NCBI GenBank assembly: GCA_016744705.1
Contig: JADGDU010000001.1
Location: forward strand, 1-64,000
Origin: Candidatus Krumholzibacteriia bacterium
GTDB lineage: Bacteria > Krumholzibacteriota > Krumholzibacteriia > LZORAL124-64-63
DNA: 64,000 nucleotides
Direction of reading: 5' to 3'
A program made the position numbers and the translations under genes. Positions within the stretch are counted from its first letter, which is position 1; each line of letters starts with the position of its first letter. The notes beneath the pieces are model-generated. The model searched no databases. It saw nothing but the letters and a program-made list of their open reading frames with translations, and was not told the DNA's origin. Below are positions 45,448 through 53,706 of this stretch, piece by piece.

Positions 45448-47571
45448 TTATTTGGACCCGAACCAGCGCGCAATCCAGGCGGTATCCAGAGTTTCCTGCT
45501 CAAGCATTATGGCATGAATTTTATAACCCAGGTCATGCATTGTGGCTTGAATGAGTTGAGTCTGCGAGGAAGAGCCGCCACTCGATACGATACTGTAGGG
45601 TAGCTGGTTCAGAGTTGATCCCAGCTTTGCCGTCACACTGGCGGTAGTGACATCTTTCAACTCCCGGTAGAGCAGAGAGCCGTCCAGCAAAACTTCATGA
45701 CAGAATTCGGGGCCCAGCAGGCTGGCGCTCATGGCGGCGTCAGCACCATCTCCGAGCCCCACCAGCGTAACCTTTTTTTCACCAAACAGCTGAGTAGCCC
45801 ACTCCATGGCCAGGATCGTTTCCCGGGCGGCTCTTTCAGTATTGAGGCTACTGTAGCCATGAGACTGAGGAACCAGAATGATGGTACCTGGGTCCCTGCC
45901 AAGGGCCTCTCCCAAAGTTTGGGCCAGGATGTCCTCAGTCTGCGGCTTCGATGGCAGCACCATAAGCAATTTGAGATTGTTTTCCTGCTTAAATCCCTTG
46001 GGTAAGTACATACTGCAAGAGCGCATGGTCATGGTTCCGGTGGTGAAACCACTTTGGAAAAGCCCCTCATCAGGCAGACAACTTTTACCAGCCTCACTCA
46101 AGGCAATCATGTCCACCATACTGGTATACACCGGGTGAATGTGGGACGCATCACTTTGCGGGTGCCGGATTTCAGCCAGCCGGGTCAGCAGAAACAAGTA
46201 GTATTTGAGAGTGCTTTGTTCAGGACCTTTCAGTTGGTGGACTCTTTCATTCAAAAGCCCGAGCCAATTTTCCTGAAAATTATCAAAACGGATGTCACGG
46301 GCAAACAGGCGCCCATTGGCATCTTCAAGTTCCACCCTAAGGGCGAGAGATGCATCAGGCAAGTGAGACAAATCGATCTCGAAATTGTAAAGATTTAACC
46401 CCTCTTCACAGAACACAGCTTCAGAAGATTCCCCCCCAAGGGCGGCTGATGATTCGTCTTGGGGATGAAAGGTGAACCGGCATTGAGCAGCACCTTCAGC
46501 TTCAGACCAGAAGGCCAATTGAAGGCCCACTTCAACACCTTCTGTCAGACGATTATATAGGCGCCCTCTCAGACGGGCGGTAGACCGGTCGCTGTCCAGG
46601 AAGGACACAGGAATGTACCGCCGCCAGCTGTTGGCCACCAAGGCCGTCTTCTTCTCTGGCATTAAGGAGTACACCGGTTGGGACGTCCCTTCTCCGGTGC
46701 TGAAATAAAAGACATTCAACCCCATTTCCGGATCAAGAGAAGGTGCATAGGGTTCGAAAAAATCCCAGGGAATAGCGATTTGGTAGGTGGTCTCATTCTC
46801 CTGGCGGGAAATGGCTGGATTCAGCTGAGGCATAGGCTCCAGTAAGACTTCCTTGTGCCGACCCACCAGAGTAGCCTGCGCCTCACCATCGCGAACAAAG
46901 AAGCCATAAGAGTAGAACCGTCGGGAATCATAATCATCAGGTGAGACCGGATGCACAAGATTAACCAACACTCCGCAACCGCCTTCCCATGGCGGTTTTC
47001 CTCCCGTATTGGCGAGGTCATCAACAACGAGAGTGACCAATAATTCCTCTGCATTGAACGCGACTGAGGCCTGGGGCTTCAGATTATTTCCGGATGTGCT
47101 CTGCAAGAGAAGGTCCACCATCTGGGGTGGATAACCTTCCTCAAGAAAAATAGCACGAGATTGAAAGTCCTCAATGAAGCTATCTTTGTACTCATTGAGC
47201 AGAGACTCAAATCGGGGGTCATCACGCAATAAATCCAAATCAGGGTCTACTCCCATCAAGCGGAAGTTTGTGTATCCATTATCCAGGGCATTTTCCAGAT
47301 CAGCAAATGCCAGGTCTTTTTGGGAAAGCAGAAGGTCCAAACAGGTGAGATTGTAATGCATCGTGCCGTCGGTGCTGTGATCTTTGAGATAGGTGCGAAG
47401 AACTTCCTGGGCATCCGGAACGCGGCCTGATCGTGCCAGTTGAACCATGCGCAGAATGACCTGATCACGGTCCAGCGAATCGTCATCAGCCGACTCATTC
47501 ATGGCCGTGGCGCCTGCACCTGAAATCACCAATAAAAACAGGAAAATTGCCACCAATTTCAGGGAAGACAA
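45448..47571 (-). CDS. Exported TPR-like / CBM9-like / alpha-beta-hydrolase-like protein of the fibre locus
   Basis: A 707-residue exported protein with three apparent parts. After the signal peptide (residues 1-23), about 35-135 are helical and TPR-like (LRTYLKDHSTDGTMHYNLTC). About 165-310 look like a CBM9/DOMON-type beta sandwich (LLVTLVVDDLANTGG, YQIAIPWDFFEPY). The last 200 residues resemble an alpha/beta-hydrolase (VLPSKPQ, TIILVPQSHG). At the nucleophile elbow it reads GLGDG (605-609), so Asp608 replaces Ser. It may be inactive, or an Asp-nucleophile enzyme. The start is TTG 47571 with GAGGTG upstream. It lies 30 bases after the usher gene, so in the same operon. Confidence 0.7.
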   Translation of the reverse strand: MSSLKLVAIFLFLLVISGAGATAMNESADDDSLDRDQVILRMVQLARSGRVPDAQEVLRTYLKDHSTDGTMHYNLTCLDLLLSQKDLAFADLENALDNGYTNFRLMGVDPDLDLLRDDPRFESLLNEYKDSFIEDFQSRAIFLEEGYPPQMVDLLLQSTSGNNLKPQASVAFNAEELLVTLVVDDLANTGGKPPWEGGCGVLVNLVHPVSPDDYDSRRFYSYGFFVRDGEAQATLVGRHKEVLLEPMPQLNPAISRQENETTYQIAIPWDFFEPYAPSLDPEMGLNVFYFSTGEGTSQPVYSLMPEKKTALVANSWRRYIPVSFLDSDRSTARLRGRLYNRLTEGVEVGLQLAFWSEAEGAAQCRFTFHPQDESSAALGGESSEAVFCEEGLNLYNFEIDLSHLPDASLALRVELEDANGRLFARDIRFDNFQENWLGLLNERVHQLKGPEQSTLKYYLFLLTRLAEIRHPQSDASHIHPVYTSMVDMIALSEAGKSCLPDEGLFQSGFTTGTMTMRSCSMYLPKGFKQENNLKLLMVLPSKPQTEDILAQTLGEALGRDPGTIILVPQSHGYSSLNTERAARETILAMEWATQLFGEKKVTLVGLGDGADAAMSASLLGPEFCHEVLLDGSLLYRELKDVTTASVTAKLGSTLNQLPYSIVSSGGSSSQTQLIQATMHDLGYKIHAIMLEQETLDTAWIARWFGSK

Positions 47572-47601
47572 ATCACAACACCTCTAAAAGTTCAGTCCAG
47601 T

Positions 47602-50600
47602 TTAGGGAGCCGGATCATCCGGCCAGAGGGAATTACGATACAGCACTTCATAAACGAGGGACAGGGTTAATTCCTTGTCGAATTTGGGGAAACTCTCATC
47701 AGCATATGTCGCCCCAGCTTTGGAAACAACCGCAGCCAATTCGGGGCTCATGGTTTGCACAGGACTGACTTCCACTACTTCAAGGTTTACAGTTTCGGAC
47801 TGTACAAACTTTTTATCTTCGGTTTTCGGATCCTGAACTTCAGGCTTCTTGGTAGCCAATTGCTCTTCTTCAGGCTCTTCCGTTTCCTTCTCAGGAACTA
47901 TAGCGACCATGATGGGCATCTCTGGCTCAACGGGAACAATTCTCTGCAGAACAACATCCGGGCCAGTTATGAAACCGCCATCCTCAGGAATCAGGAACGG
48001 CACAGGTTCAGGAAGCAGATACCGATTGGTATTGATGGTAGAGGCAATGACGCCCAATTTGTATTCACCCGAATACAGCTTGGAGAAATAGTAATAGCCA
48101 TCAAATTCGGCAACACTGCTCTGGACTCGATTTCCTTCAGCGTCCAAAACTTCAAGACCCACGTGGCGAATGGGGGCCTCCATAGCGCCGGCATCCAGAA
48201 CCATGCCTTCCATTTCTCCTACATATGAGAAGGCAAAGTCCACATCTACAAAACTGCCCGGATGACCAACAACATTGATGCCTTCCGTCAGAGGGACAAG
48301 GTAGGGATCATCAATGGTATTCAAATCCAACTTGATGGTCTGCGCATGATGCACAAGCAGGCCAGTCAGGAGGGCCGCACCGTTGTCATTGCTACGAATG
48401 TTTTTCCAGGCTGTGAGATTCAAGAATCCAATGCCCGGCAGAGGCTCATCCGTTTCGTCGAATACTTTGTTGCCATTCAGATCAATGAAAGTGCGCACCG
48501 ATGCTGCACTGTGGTTAGCAAGGCGGCGATGCTGCACTGCAAAACAGCTGGACCGGTTGTCTCGGGTCAAAGAAGTTCCGATGGTCAGCCCGATGGAGGG
48601 CCCACCGAACTTGAAATAGCTGTAATTGGCACCCAGAGAGAACTGGTCAAAGAAGACAGTGACATCCAGGCCCACGCTGTCGTTGCCAAATTCTGGTTTC
48701 AGGAAGTGGGCCCCACGGGCAACCAGCTGCACACGGTCGGTTTGGAACCAGTTGATAGTGGCGCCGGCGGATCGGAATCGGTTGGGGCTGAGTTCATAGT
48801 TCAAATCACCGCGCAAAGAAAGGGGGCCCAGCTGGGCTCGGACTAATTGTGTACCCTTCAGATCACTGGCAATGCTATTTTCATAATGGGATTCCCGGTA
48901 CCGAAGATTGTGCGACAAGAGCAGTCTGCTGATGTTGCCCGAAATGTGGAATTTGAACTCATTGTCCATTTTCAGCACACTGTCTTCGAAATTCCGGTTA
49001 ATGGCAGACAGGTTATAAAACAGCATGCCTGTACCCAGATGCATCAGGCTGCCACTGCTGCGAAATACAGTCTCCCCAACCAAATTACTATTCCCGAAAT
49101 AGGCTTCGGCCCGATAGTTGGAACTGGATTTATGCGAAGCGAATAAGTTCTGATTCATAAATCGGGCTTGGCCTGCCAGTGAAAAAGCTGACCCACCTCG
49201 CATACTCTTAGCCAAAATTGTTTCCAGATAAACACGCCCCAGAGAATTATGGCTAGTCAAACTGCTGAAAAGCTCCTGGCTTCCCTCCACCCGTAACCTG
49301 GAAACATTACCCACCAGAGCATGTTTGGGAGTCAGTGAATAACTCAGCTCAACCTGCTGGTTCCAAGGTTCATTCAGGAGGTAATTGTTACTGGCAGGTT
49401 TCGTCAGCAACCCCTTACCCTCTCTCACCACAATTGCCCTGTACTTCAACTCGCCCACATCAGACATCTCGGCACTGATGTTAGCGTTCTTGACGATTTC
49501 ACGGGTTTCACCGCGAGGACCATAGAGAACCGTCCGGAAAATATTGGTGCCATAAACAAGAGGAACTTTCGTAAAGCGGAATTCCCCGATTGTTCCAATA
49601 GTCTGGAAATCGTATAGCGTGCCGTTGATATAGAGTTCGGCTTCCCATCCAGGTGGGGCATCACCTTGAATTTCCGTGGTATCAAATTCACGGTTGTGGC
49701 CGATGCTCTGATTCGTAACCATCAAACCCAAGCCCTGTTTACTCATGGAGATCAACGGAATACGAGAAATATAAAGATCCCCGGCTTCATATTGTGTTGC
49801 CCCTACGGGTCCCAGCAATCCGCCTTCAGGGCTCCAACGGCCAGCCTTCAACCGGGCAATGGTCTGGCTATGGTTGGTATTTCCCAAATGAGAAATGAAG
49901 AGGTTGGTTGAGAGTCCAGCGATATCGGCATGACTCTGCAGGGCGAAGCGTTGCGTAAGAGGTTGGCGGCCTGTGAGAAAACCGGCCGTTGCATCCACAA
50001 GGGGATAACTCCACATGCGATAGGGCGCCTGTTGCATGGGGTATTTGTTTTTGTCATTGCCATGGCGTGATAACCAATAGCTGCGTTGTTCATCTCGCTT
50101 GAGGCGACTCTGGAAGGGCAATGTTTCCCGTGGGGAAATTTTGACGTGCATGCGGGGGAGATTGATGGACAGGTCTACAGGCAGCCATTGTTCCAGAACA
50201 GTCGACTGGATATAGATATCGTTTTCATCATACCCCACAAGAATCCCTGGCAGCGGTTCCAAATTGCCTTCTCTGGAAATGGTCTGCGCCGGAAGATTGA
50301 GAGCGAAGGTGCGGTCCTCATGGATAATCCAGCCCTGTGCCGTGCCATTATCCGGATCCACCATGATACTCAATTCCAGAATGGAGCAGAGCTCACCCAG
50401 CGGCAAAAGAGTGGCCTCTTCATGCTGGTAAGCAATCAAACCATGTCCGGTGGCTTTGTTGCCCACCCGAACTTCCAAAACCAGAATATCTTCTTCATTT
50501 ACCTGAAGGTATGGAGAGGCTGTCGTTTCATTGTTTGAATGTTCTGCCTGCTGGGCATAAGACACCACCGCCGGAACAACCAGGGTTCCGGTTAATAAAA

Positions 50601-50643
50601 GGACGAAGATCGCCCGGGTGAGGTATGTCTGCCAGCGAGTCAT
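47602..50643 (-). CDS. Usher-like outer-membrane assembly protein with C-terminal extension
   Basis: A 1013-residue outer-membrane protein, 10 bases after the chaperone gene. A signal peptide (1-31) is followed by an N-terminal domain, then a long strand-rich region. Usher hallmarks include QGDAPPGWEAELYINGTLYDF, FTKVPLVYGTNIFRTVLYGP and YSLTPKHALVGNVS. Near 720 an SdrD/Ig-like segment begins (FIDLNGNKVFDETDEPLPG). From about 905 a Glu/Pro-rich spacer leads into 40 C-terminal residues. FimD-type ushers are about 830 residues, so about 180 are extra. Role: pore and assembly platform for DUF4402 subunits delivered by the chaperone. Confidence 0.82.
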   Translation of the reverse strand: MTRWQTYLTRAIFVLLLTGTLVVPAVVSYAQQAEHSNNETTASPYLQVNEEDILVLEVRVGNKATGHGLIAYQHEEATLLPLGELCSILELSIMVDPDNGTAQGWIIHEDRTFALNLPAQTISREGNLEPLPGILVGYDENDIYIQSTVLEQWLPVDLSINLPRMHVKISPRETLPFQSRLKRDEQRSYWLSRHGNDKNKYPMQQAPYRMWSYPLVDATAGFLTGRQPLTQRFALQSHADIAGLSTNLFISHLGNTNHSQTIARLKAGRWSPEGGLLGPVGATQYEAGDLYISRIPLISMSKQGLGLMVTNQSIGHNREFDTTEIQGDAPPGWEAELYINGTLYDFQTIGTIGEFRFTKVPLVYGTNIFRTVLYGPRGETREIVKNANISAEMSDVGELKYRAIVVREGKGLLTKPASNNYLLNEPWNQQVELSYSLTPKHALVGNVSRLRVEGSQELFSSLTSHNSLGRVYLETILAKSMRGGSAFSLAGQARFMNQNLFASHKSSSNYRAEAYFGNSNLVGETVFRSSGSLMHLGTGMLFYNLSAINRNFEDSVLKMDNEFKFHISGNISRLLLSHNLRYRESHYENSIASDLKGTQLVRAQLGPLSLRGDLNYELSPNRFRSAGATINWFQTDRVQLVARGAHFLKPEFGNDSVGLDVTVFFDQFSLGANYSYFKFGGPSIGLTIGTSLTRDNRSSCFAVQHRRLANHSAASVRTFIDLNGNKVFDETDEPLPGIGFLNLTAWKNIRSNDNGAALLTGLLVHHAQTIKLDLNTIDDPYLVPLTEGINVVGHPGSFVDVDFAFSYVGEMEGMVLDAGAMEAPIRHVGLEVLDAEGNRVQSSVAEFDGYYYFSKLYSGEYKLGVIASTINTNRYLLPEPVPFLIPEDGGFITGPDVVLQRIVPVEPEMPIMVAIVPEKETEEPEEEQLATKKPEVQDPKTEDKKFVQSETVNLEVVEVSPVQTMSPELAAVVSKAGATYADESFPKFDKELTLSLVYEVLYRNSLWPDDPAP

Positions 50644-50653
50644 TGCAGCTGGG

Positions 50654-51529
50654 CTAACCCTTTCCTAAAGGAACGATCAGCTCTGCAGCCTGGTCACCAT
50701 GCATATCCTCTGATTCCGTGTACCGCACGATCAATTGCCCGGAACTCAACATTTGCTTGCTGGCATCCTTAAGGGTGATGACTCGGGTGCGTTTGGGAGT
50801 GGGCAAATAGACCGCCAGGCCTCGACTCATGTGGAGTGGGGTTTCTTTCCCATCAGGTGCCTGGTGAATGATTTCCAGAGAGCCATAAACGGACCTATTC
50901 CCACCACGAACCATATCTACGGAAAAAACAGGCATTCCAGACAGCGTGTCCTTCATGACCAAATCGGGGTTTTCCAACTTGATGGTGGCTTTGGGGTCTC
51001 CCAGGCGGACAATGATCGGAATTACCGTCTCAATGGTAGCCACGGCCGTGACCGAAAGTTTCCCCTCGGCAATCAGGTTTTCCTCATTTTCTAAATCTTT
51101 AAGATGAGGCGTAACGGGAATGGACCTGATGGCTAAATGAGTCCGGAATTCGATGTTTTCCGGGTATTCACCCCGGGGTCGCCGAACCAGAAGCCGGATG
51201 GTCTGGGATGTAAACGGAGCAATGGTGACCCGCCGTGGTGAAAACCTAATGATTTGGTCAGCAAAGTATTCGCCTTCCATGGCTTTCTCCGCCTCAACAA
51301 TCGCTCCGGTTTCCAACATTCGCCTGTTGACCAGGGAAATTCGGTAAGTGGCCGTGCTTGCTGTTCGGTTGGTCAGAAAAACCGTTGCCGAACGGGTTCT
51401 TCCGTCAAAAAGAACACGCAAAGGAGCAATAGAGACCCCTTGAGCCCAGCATTTCTGGCCCAGGGGTACGACAAAAAGTAAAGCAAGTACGGATACAATA
51501 CAGGCGGTGCAGAACCTTCTCAGGCGCAT
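50654..51529 (-). CDS. Periplasmic pilus chaperone (PapD-like)
   Basis: A 291-residue exported protein; ATG 51529 has GGAGG seven bases upstream. Signal peptide 1-30 (ends CWA-QG). Two Ig-like domains follow: the first with PLRVLFDGRTRSATVFLTNRT and YRISLVNRRM, and FTSQTIRLLVRRP before the G1-type strand; the second with VFSVDMVRGGNRSVYGSLEI. This pattern and its place before an usher gene mark a chaperone-usher chaperone. The F1-G1 loop is long (IRSIPVTPHLKDLENEENL). It is 114 bases downstream of the second DUF4402 gene. Confidence 0.85.
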   Translation of the reverse strand: MRLRRFCTACIVSVLALLFVVPLGQKCWAQGVSIAPLRVLFDGRTRSATVFLTNRTASTATYRISLVNRRMLETGAIVEAEKAMEGEYFADQIIRFSPRRVTIAPFTSQTIRLLVRRPRGEYPENIEFRTHLAIRSIPVTPHLKDLENEENLIAEGKLSVTAVATIETVIPIIVRLGDPKATIKLENPDLVMKDTLSGMPVFSVDMVRGGNRSVYGSLEIIHQAPDGKETPLHMSRGLAVYLPTPKRTRVITLKDASKQMLSSGQLIVRYTESEDMHGDQAAELIVPLGKG

Positions 51530-51649
51530 CAACAAACCTCCAAATTACGTAAGTGTTTCCAGTGCAATGGATTAAAGATAAACCAAGACACGTGTCACCC
51601 CAGAAGTGGCAAATGGTGTGCCAGAATCCCGGTTTCTCAGGAGGGAGGT

Positions 51650-52177
51650 CTAGTTGTAGGTGGAAGTGATTGTAAAAGGGATACCTTGGCCGCTACCAAC
51701 CAGAGCAGTGGTGGCGTCCAGAGTAAGGGTGGCGCCAAGGGTTAAGACTAGAAACCCTCCGGCATTCAAGGTCACCCCAACGAGGGGAAGGATTCCTTCA
51801 CTGGAAACAAAAGACCCCAGTGAAAATCCGTTGCTGGCATTGGTGTTGATGTTGATGTCTACCAGAGTGTCCGGGTCACCGGTGAGTGTATAAATTCCGG
51901 AATATGGAGATCCGCCGAAATGAATATAATTGGGATCCGCGATGATGGAATCAGCCAAGCCAAGAGTGACGGCACCGTCTTTGTCGGCCAATTGCCCAAA
52001 ATCCATCTGTTGGTCGGTGGAAATGCTCACTTCAGCAGCGAGATGAATTTCTGGATCATTTTGGGGCCCCGGTGCTGACAGAGAATTATGAACCGGGCAT
52101 ACCCAGACTGATAAAAACACAATGAGGCAGAGCCAGAATGGCCCTCCCCAAGGTCTATTTTTTACCAGCAAGCCCAT
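51650..52177 (-). CDS. DUF4402-like secreted subunit (second copy)
   Basis: A 175-residue exported protein from ATG 52177 (AGGGAGA upstream). Signal peptide MGLLVKNRPWGGPFWLCLIV, ending near LSA-PG. The mature part: EIHLAAEVSIS strand, MDFGQLADKDGAVTL, YTLTGDPDTLVDINI, and C-terminal FTITSTYN. It is more diverged than the first and third copies. It has its own promoter candidate (52255-52260) and is followed by chaperone, usher and hydrolase-like genes. It may be a minor or tip subunit. Confidence 0.8.
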   Translation of the reverse strand: MGLLVKNRPWGGPFWLCLIVFLSVWVCPVHNSLSAPGPQNDPEIHLAAEVSISTDQQMDFGQLADKDGAVTLGLADSIIADPNYIHFGGSPYSGIYTLTGDPDTLVDININTNASNGFSLGSFVSSEGILPLVGVTLNAGGFLVLTLGATLTLDATTALVGSGQGIPFTITSTYN

Positions 52178-52254
52178 CAAAACTATCTCCCTACCCCGAA
52201 AGACCATTCTCTTGTATCGATCAAGCCCAGGTTACAGAGCCAGCAACTGTTGTC

Positions 52255-52270
52255 ATTATAACATGTTATA
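52255..52270 (-). promoter_or_regulatory. Palindrome overlapping a TATAAT box before the second DUF4402 gene
   Basis: On the minus strand TATAAT (52260-52255) lies about 78 bases before the start codon. It overlaps a perfect 14-base palindrome, TATAACATGTTATA (52257-52270). A good -35 is missing. The arrangement suggests a regulated promoter where a dimeric protein could cover the -10 box. Confidence 0.45.
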
Positions 52271-52343
52271 CTCTACCACTGACATCCGTATCATTTTGTT
52301 CAGTTTCTCAGGGGCTGGAATTGCAATTGATATGCCAAAGAAA

Positions 52344-52376
52344 GGCGGGAAGTTCCTTTTCAGGATTCTTCCCGCC
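52344..52376 (-). terminator. Terminator/attenuator after the first DUF4402 gene
   Basis: GGCGGGAAG (52344-52352) and CTTCCCGCC (52368-52376) pair perfectly; on the minus strand TTTCTTT follows. It lies 30 bases after the stop of the first DUF4402 gene and before the assembly genes. Intrinsic hairpins after a major-subunit gene are common in fimbrial operons. Confidence 0.75.
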
Positions 52377-52405
52377 ATTCACTGCTCGAAACCAAAGGGC
52401 TTGAA

Positions 52406-52912
52406 CTAGTCCAGAACAACATTCAGGTTATAATCGACGTCCTGAGCACCGAGCAAGGCTGCATCAGCATCAACGGTCAAAGTACAACCAACATTCCAAG
52501 TGTCAGTTCCGGCGATCTGAGTGATGGCAGTAATATCAGCCTCGTCTGCCCCACCACCATCAAGAGAGACTTTGAAAGCTGACAGAGCCAGGCCATCAGC
52601 TGCATCGGTGTCAGTGATAGTGGCATTCAAGGTGGCACCAATGATACTGGTGACTGAGAATACGGCAGGAGTGTATCCTGTAGGGTCAAAAGAGATATGG
52701 GCAGCATCAGTCATGGCTGTTCCAGGATCGGTAGCCAGAACCAGGGCGCCATCAAAATCGGCTACTTGGCCGAAGTCCATACCTGTGACCTGTGCAATTG
52801 TAAGACCTTCAACAACTTCAACAGCTGCAGTTGTAGGAAGATCAAAAGCCATGGCGGTTGTTGCTGTCAGGGCGACAAGGGCCAAGACGGTAAGTGTTTT
52901 GAGGGATTTCAT
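52406..52912 (-). CDS. DUF4402-like secreted subunit (first copy, likely major subunit)
   Basis: A 168-residue exported protein; the ribosome site AAGGAG is strong. Signal peptide MKSLKTLTVLALVALTATTA with cleavage near AMA-FD. The mature part begins with strand AAVEVVEGLTIAQ, then MDFGQVADFDGALVL, FSVTSIIGATLNATI and a GGADEAD turn also present in the third copy. The C-terminus is VDYNLNVVLD. It is first in the minus-strand locus, has the best translation signal and is followed by an attenuator-like terminator, which fits a highly expressed major subunit. Assignment to DUF4402 rests on motif pattern, not a search. Confidence 0.83.
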   Translation of the reverse strand: MKSLKTLTVLALVALTATTAMAFDLPTTAAVEVVEGLTIAQVTGMDFGQVADFDGALVLATDPGTAMTDAAHISFDPTGYTPAVFSVTSIIGATLNATITDTDAADGLALSAFKVSLDGGGADEADITAITQIAGTDTWNVGCTLTVDADAALLGAQDVDYNLNVVLD

Positions 52913-53122
52913 TTTCTAACTCCTTTTCGAACAGTGACAGTTTCCAATCCATTGTAAACTAGGATGGTTAATCTCAGATTCTTCCAAGACGTGAATTAGT
53001 TTTCGGAATCCCACCAACCGACTTTAATGTTTTTATGAAATATTTTTGAGGTTTCTCCAAATGCAATATCGGTATCTGATTAAAACCCCCTAAAACACCG
53101 GAAAATGCATAATGCAAGGGTA

Positions 53123-53152
53123 TTTACACAAGGGGCTTCCTTATGGTATAAT
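53123..53152 (+). promoter_or_regulatory. Sigma70-type promoter of the divergent small secreted protein
   Basis: TTTACA (53123-53128, five of six), an 18-base spacer, and a perfect TATAAT (53147-53152), 50 bases before the start codon. The 289-base divergent gap also holds a weak minus-strand TACAAT (52956-52951) for the DUF4402 gene. Confidence 0.6.
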
Positions 53153-53201
53153 AAAGTTTCCGATGGTTCCTTTACAGCCCTAAGCTTTTCAGGTGGGTAT
53201 C

Positions 53202-53612
53202 GTGCGAAATATGTTATTGGTATCGGCTTTATCATTTCTTGTACTGGGGATGTTGTTTTGCGCCAACCCGGTGCAGGCTGCCATCGTTGAGACCTTTGCC
53301 CGGGTGAATCTTGTGCAAGGAATGGATGCAGCACTTGCTTCGCCAAACCAGGAACCAGATGCCCTGCAGAACTCCACATCCTCAGGGCAATTTAAGGTCT
53401 CTGGTCCTGCTGATTATTGTGTTGAAGTGCAAATGACCGCCCTTGAACCCCAATCTGCGTGGACTGATGAGGGTTTAAAAGGTGGCACCACCTTCGGCAC
53501 CCACCACGACTCACAGGGCAGCCTGAACATGGACCTTCCCAATGATGACATGGACCCAGAAGAAACTGCACTCCATTCCCCCCGTTATATAGTCACCCTG
53601 ACATACGAATAA
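53202..53612 (+). CDS. Small secreted protein, possible fourth fibre subunit
   Basis: A 136-residue exported protein. GTG 53202 is chosen because AGGTGG sits five bases upstream; GTG 53193 or ATG 53211 are alternatives. The signal peptide ends near VQA-AI. The mature protein opens with IVETFARVNLVQGMDAAL, has SGQFKVSGPADYCVEV, and ends RYIVTLTYE. This N-terminal strand, central beta signature and aromatic near the C-terminus parallel the three DUF4402-like proteins. No DUF4402 FG motif is seen, so membership is uncertain. Divergent from the fibre locus with its own good promoter. Confidence 0.65.
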   Translation: MRNMLLVSALSFLVLGMLFCANPVQAAIVETFARVNLVQGMDAALASPNQEPDALQNSTSSGQFKVSGPADYCVEVQMTALEPQSAWTDEGLKGGTTFGTHHDSQGSLNMDLPNDDMDPEETALHSPRYIVTLTYE

Positions 53613-53706
53613 TCTTCGTCCCTTTCTGTTGGCCCGGTCCTTGATCTCCAGGTATAACCCGATGGTCCTCAATTCGGGCCTAAATACCTGTAGATTGGGA
53701 GTACCA

